A stretch of DNA of 7,127 nucleotides, from contig JASHSH010000412.1 of NCBI GenBank assembly GCA_030040955.1, forward strand, positions 1-7,127. Direction: 5' to 3'. Shown here piece after piece: positions 4,984-7,127 of the stretch. Source of the DNA: Rhodospirillales bacterium. GTDB lineage: Bacteria > Pseudomonadota > Alphaproteobacteria > Rhodospirillales > Magnetospirillaceae. Both the position numbers and the translations under genes were made by a program. How positions within the stretch are numbered: the first letter of the stretch is position 1; each line of letters starts with the position of its first letter. The notes under the pieces are model-generated. The model searched no databases, had not been told where the DNA came from, and saw nothing but the letters and a program-made list of their open reading frames with translations.

Positions 4984-5523
4984 TCAGCCCTGATTGTGAG
5001 CCGCGTACTCGCCGTAGTTGATCGGCGGGAACACTTGGCCGATCACGGTATCGATATCGCTCGTCGAACCGCCGGCGGCAATGTTGGGCGCATAGCCCAA
5101 ACTCTCGAAGATATCGCCGTCGCAGAGCACGGCGAGAACGGGCCTGCCCCCGCTGGCGCCCTGGGCAGGAGCGCCAAGCAGCTCGGGATTGTGATGGATC
5201 AGCTTGCACATCGTGTAGCCGAAGCCGCCATCCCGCTTCAGCGCGTTCGTCGCCGACGCGCCAATCAGGATATTGAGCGACAGCCCGGCCGGATTGGCCG
5301 GCCCGCCCACGGAGGCGGGCTGCACGCCATAGGTACGCATGGCGGCGTAGACCGAGTTGAGCATGCCGGACTGGTCTCCGTCCGCGCCGATCACGTTCAC
5401 GGGGATCGGTCCCGCGGTCTTGACCGCCTGCGGCACGTACCATTCGGCCTGGTAGCCGCTGACCCCCCCGCACGCCGCAAGGCCGGCGCACAGGGCAAGG
5501 GAAAGTATCGGAAGCTTGCGCAT
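4984..5523 (-). CDS. Putative lipoprotein of unknown function
   Basis: The 179-residue product starts with a classic lipoprotein signal: M-R-K, a hydrophobic core (about 4-14) and the lipobox L-A-A-C with C18 as the expected lipid-bearing residue. Glycine at +2 suggests transfer to the outer membrane by the general sorting rule, which is less certain outside enterics. The mature part has no transmembrane segment. It is rich in G, A, P and N, and has two further cysteines (C106 in F-G-Y-T-M-C-K, C134 in V-L-A-V-L-C-D-G-D) that could form a disulfide. I recognise no family. The start at 5523 is set by the signal peptide and by AGGTGA (minus strand, 5529-5534) five bases upstream; a longer frame to 5559 would spoil the signal. 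It stands alone, divergent from the two-component genes, with a strong hairpin after its stop. Confidence 0.85.
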   Translation of the reverse strand: MRKLPILSLALCAGLAACGGVSGYQAEWYVPQAVKTAGPIPVNVIGADGDQSGMLNSVYAAMRTYGVQPASVGGPANPAGLSLNILIGASATNALKRDGGFGYTMCKLIHHNPELLGAPAQGASGGRPVLAVLCDGDIFESLGYAPNIAAGGSTSDIDTVIGQVFPPINYGEYAAHNQG

Positions 5524-5948
5524 AGGGATCACCTGAGTAATGACGACACGCTCTTCCACAAGCCTGCAATTGAAAATTTGTTTTATACTTGCAAGCGGGA
5601 AGTCTGCGCCGTGCTTACGCTCGATCCGGGCCGAAGGGTATTAAATAGCGCTTCATCGCATTAAACGCGCGTATCGCGGCGACTCGTGCGGACCGGAGCC
5701 CCGGGACCGCGGTTCGCTTCTTGGACAGGCAAATTTCTCATACGTAATGTCAATGCGTTGCGCAGCGACAGCTGTCATGAAAACGACACAATCCGCGCCC
5801 AGTTAGGGGTTCGAGCGCGTCGATACGGCACGCGCCGGTCGGCTTAGGCCGCGTCGAGAATTTCGACGGCTTCTTGTAACGCTGGTGTCGGAGTAAATGG
5901 AAGTTTAGTATTCGCGGACCGAATTTAGTGGTTCGGGGAGTGGTCGAG
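5524..5948. promoter_or_regulatory. Divergent intergenic region with promoters for lipoprotein and response regulator
   Basis: This gene-free stretch of 425 bp must hold the promoters of both divergent genes. Near the lipoprotein start it is AT-rich (about 5568-5590, including TATAAA on the minus strand at 5587-5582), and TGCAA (5565-5569) faces TTGCA (5589-5593) across it, a layout that could be an operator. Direct repeats ATTAAA (5640-5645, 5660-5665) lie exactly 20 bp apart. A possible plus-strand promoter has TGGACA at 5722-5727 and a poor -10 near 5745. Other elements are a Pho-box-like site (5772-5789), a hairpin CGTCGA/TCGACG (5852-5857/5863-5868), and CCGAA/TTCGG (5919-5923/5932-5936), whose right arm touches the regulator's ribosome site. 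None of the promoters is strong enough to call alone. Confidence 0.5.
5772..5789 (+). promoter_or_regulatory. Pho-box-like half-sites (tentative)
   Basis: CTGTCAT (5772-5778) equals the PhoB half-site consensus. It is followed after the 4-nt A-rich spacer GAAA by ACGACAC (5783-5789), which keeps only part of a second half-site. The first half overlaps the palindrome GACAGCTGTC (5767-5776). Spacing fits a Pho box, but the second half is weak, so it may be chance. Confidence 0.25.
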
Positions 5949-6752
5949 ATGAATATTGCCGCGGTCGCACCAACCACGAGGCCGGCGATGGCGCCGAGCA
6001 AGAACCCTCCGTCGGGAAGGAACGCGCAGCGTTCCAGGCCGACCGGCGACGAGGACACCGGCGCCGAGACGGTCGCCTCGATCCTCATCATCGAGGATGA
6101 TTTGGAAACCGCCAGCGACGTAGTGCGCGACCTCACCGAGCGCGGCTACGAGGTGACCCACGCAAGCACCGGACCCGAAGGGCTGAACCGCGCCCGCCAC
6201 GGCGCCTTCGACATGATCATCGTCGACCGCATGCTGGCCGGTGGTCTGGATGGGCTCGAGATCCTCGACAGCGTGCGCCTGTGGGGCAATACCAAACCGG
6301 TTCTGATCCTCAGCGCCCTGGGCAAGGTCGATGACCGCGTCGCCGGGCTGCGCGCGGGCGGCGACGACTATCTCACCAAGCCGTTCGCGCTCGACGAGCT
6401 GGCCGCGCGAATCGAGGCGCTGCTGCGCCGCCCGTCGCTGTCGCGCGAGACCCGGCTCAAGGTCGGCCAACTCGAACTCGACCTGATCGAACGCCGCGCG
6501 CGGCGCGGCAAGCGCGAGATCGAGCTGCTGCCGCGGGAGTTCAAACTGCTCGAATACATGATGCGGCGCCCCGGCCGGGTGATCACCCGGGCGATGCTGC
6601 TCGAGGATATCTGGCATTTCGGCTTCGTCCCCGAGACCAACCTGATCGACGTCCATATCGGCAAGCTGCGCCGGAAGATCGACGGCTGGGGCGAGACGCC
6701 GATGCTGCACACCATCCGCCGGGCCGGGTTCATGCTCGATGCGCCTGGGTGA
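5949..6752 (+). CDS. OmpR/PhoB-type two-component response regulator with N-terminal extension
   Basis: A DNA-binding response regulator of 267 residues that acts in the cytoplasm as the output partner of the kinase encoded next. Residues about 44-161 are the receiver domain: acidic pair D50-D51 after I-L-I-I-E, phosphoacceptor D93 (M-I-I-V-D-R-M), conserved S122 (L-I-L-S-A) and K144 (L-T-K-P-F). Residues about 170-264 are a winged-helix domain with L-L-P-R-E-F-K-L-L-E-Y (193-203), N-L-I-D-V-H-I-G-K-L-R-R-K (231-243) and a final wing I-R-R-A-G-F-M-L. An extra tail of about 44 residues, rich in P, A, R and N, precedes the receiver domain. Start ATG 5949 has GGGGAG at 5935-5940; ATG 5988 with GAGG at 5978-5981 is an equally plausible alternative (254 residues). 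The 3' end overlaps the kinase gene by 14 bp, so both are co-transcribed and probably translationally coupled. The signal sensed is unknown. Confidence 0.95.
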   Translation: MNIAAVAPTTRPAMAPSKNPPSGRNAQRSRPTGDEDTGAETVASILIIEDDLETASDVVRDLTERGYEVTHASTGPEGLNRARHGAFDMIIVDRMLAGGLDGLEILDSVRLWGNTKPVLILSALGKVDDRVAGLRAGGDDYLTKPFALDELAARIEALLRRPSLSRETRLKVGQLELDLIERRARRGKREIELLPREFKLLEYMMRRPGRVITRAMLLEDIWHFGFVPETNLIDVHIGKLRRKIDGWGETPMLHTIRRAGFMLDAPG

Positions 6753-7127
6753 CCTGGTCGAGACGTCGATCTTCCGTCTCACCGCTGCCTTCGCGGTGAT
6801 CTTCGCCCTATCCGCCCTTCTCCTGTTCGCCTTCATCTACTGGCAGACCGCGGTCTACGAGAACGGCCGCATCGACAGCCTGCTCAAGCAGGAAGCCGAC
6901 ATCCTGTCGGGCGAGCCCGACGAGGTCATCCGCCGCACGGTGGAGACCCGGCTCGCCGCCGACATCCACCGGGTCACCTTCGCCGGCCTGTTCGACGGGC
7001 AGGGCGAGCCGATCGCCGGCAATCTGCGCCATGCGCCGGCCGGGCTTCCGCCCGACGGAATCGTGCGCCGCGTCGATATCGACCGGACCGACACCACGGC
7101 GGAGGTTTCCGAGGAGGTGCTCGCGGT
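6739..7127 (+). CDS. Sensor histidine kinase, N-terminal part (runs off window)
   Basis: The frame is open from ATG 6739 to the window end (129 codons). Residues about 12-34 form one hydrophobic membrane helix after a short N-terminal part, followed by a polar region from about residue 38 that looks like a periplasmic sensor domain, with the segment F-A-G-L-F-D-G-Q-G-E-P-I-A-G-N in it. The second membrane helix, HAMP, H-box and ATPase domains would lie beyond the window, so the kinase call rests on the tight overlap with an OmpR-type regulator gene and the topology. The start lies within the end of the regulator gene (14-bp overlap, different frame), typical of coupled regulator-kinase pairs. 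The ligand is not evident. Confidence 0.85.
   Translation, partial: MRLGDLVETSIFRLTAAFAVIFALSALLLFAFIYWQTAVYENGRIDSLLKQEADILSGEPDEVIRRTVETRLAADIHRVTFAGLFDGQGEPIAGNLRHAPAGLPPDGIVRRVDIDRTDTTAEVSEEVLA

Noticed and set aside
4748..5021. Plus-strand open frames of 73-81 codons in the gene-free stretch
   Set aside because: No motif, no convincing ribosome site, and overlap with the terminator hairpin and the lipoprotein 3' end.
4960..5664. Plus-strand open frame of 234 codons antisense to the lipoprotein gene
   Set aside because: It is the antisense of a gene with a clear lipoprotein signal, Shine-Dalgarno and terminator; its own composition is shadow-like.
5640..5665. CtrA box (TTAA-N7-TTAA)
   Set aside because: The two TTAA units are 16 bp apart, not 7, so the CtrA pattern is not met.
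5722..5750. Promoter-like pair TGGACA and TAATGT upstream of the response regulator
   Set aside because: The -10 matches only half of the consensus and the site is about 200 bp from the start codon; not strong enough for a feature of its own.
5688..5921. Repeated 8-mer GCGGACCG at 5688-5695 and 5914-5921
   Set aside because: A GC-rich 8-mer repeated once over 230 bp is expected by chance in this composition.
5750..6836. Minus-strand open frames opposite the response regulator
   Set aside because: Antisense to a gene with intact receiver and winged-helix domains; no own motifs.
1..7127. CRISPR array, transposase or phage genes
   Set aside because: No regularly spaced repeats and no recombinase or phage-type protein were seen on either strand.

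Overview
The window is high-GC, tightly packed bacterial chromosome. Gene content and order (hisG-hisD-UPF0262-low-molecular-weight phosphatase-maf-RNase E/G-like-yacG-tRNA-Phe) point to an alphaproteobacterium, most likely of the Sphingomonadales. This rests on recalled gene neighbourhoods and protein character; no database search was possible.

Positions 1-4387 (plus strand) form one polycistronic block. It holds the 3' end of hisG (short-form ATP phosphoribosyltransferase), hisD, a UPF0262 protein, a CX5R low-molecular-weight phosphatase, a Maf nucleotide pyrophosphatase, a compact RNase E/G-like protein and the zinc protein YacG. Most junctions overlap (11 bp, GTGA, 11 bp, ATGA), which implies translational coupling. 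The only real breaks are 9 bp before the phosphatase and 52 bp before maf, the latter holding a perfect 8-bp inverted repeat. The block joins the first and last steps of histidine synthesis to nucleotide-pool cleaning, RNA processing and gyrase protection. Immediately after yacG, a good sigma70-type promoter (4399-4427) drives tRNA-Phe(GAA) at 4457-4532.

Positions 4533-4983 hold no gene I can support. This stretch contains overlapping hairpins just behind the tRNA, an imperfect palindrome of about 71 nt that resembles a small non-coding element, and an 11-bp hairpin placed as a terminator for the minus-strand gene that follows. The 3' side of a tRNA gene is a common integration target, but no integrase or repeated tRNA end is visible here.

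Positions 4984-5523 (minus strand) encode a 179-residue lipoprotein of unknown function with a clear lipobox. A divergent intergenic region of about 425 bp (5524-5948) separates it from a two-component system on the plus strand. That system is an OmpR-type response regulator with an unusual N-terminal tail of about 44 residues, overlapping by 14 bp the start of a membrane histidine kinase that runs off the window. The intergenic region holds a partial Pho-box-like site and other short repeats.

Nothing here is a clear new defence, mobile or biosynthetic system. The parts most worth a second look are the reduced RNase E/G-like protein, the palindrome behind tRNA-Phe, the orphan lipoprotein, the uncharacterised UPF0262-phosphatase pair, and the regulator's N-terminal tail.
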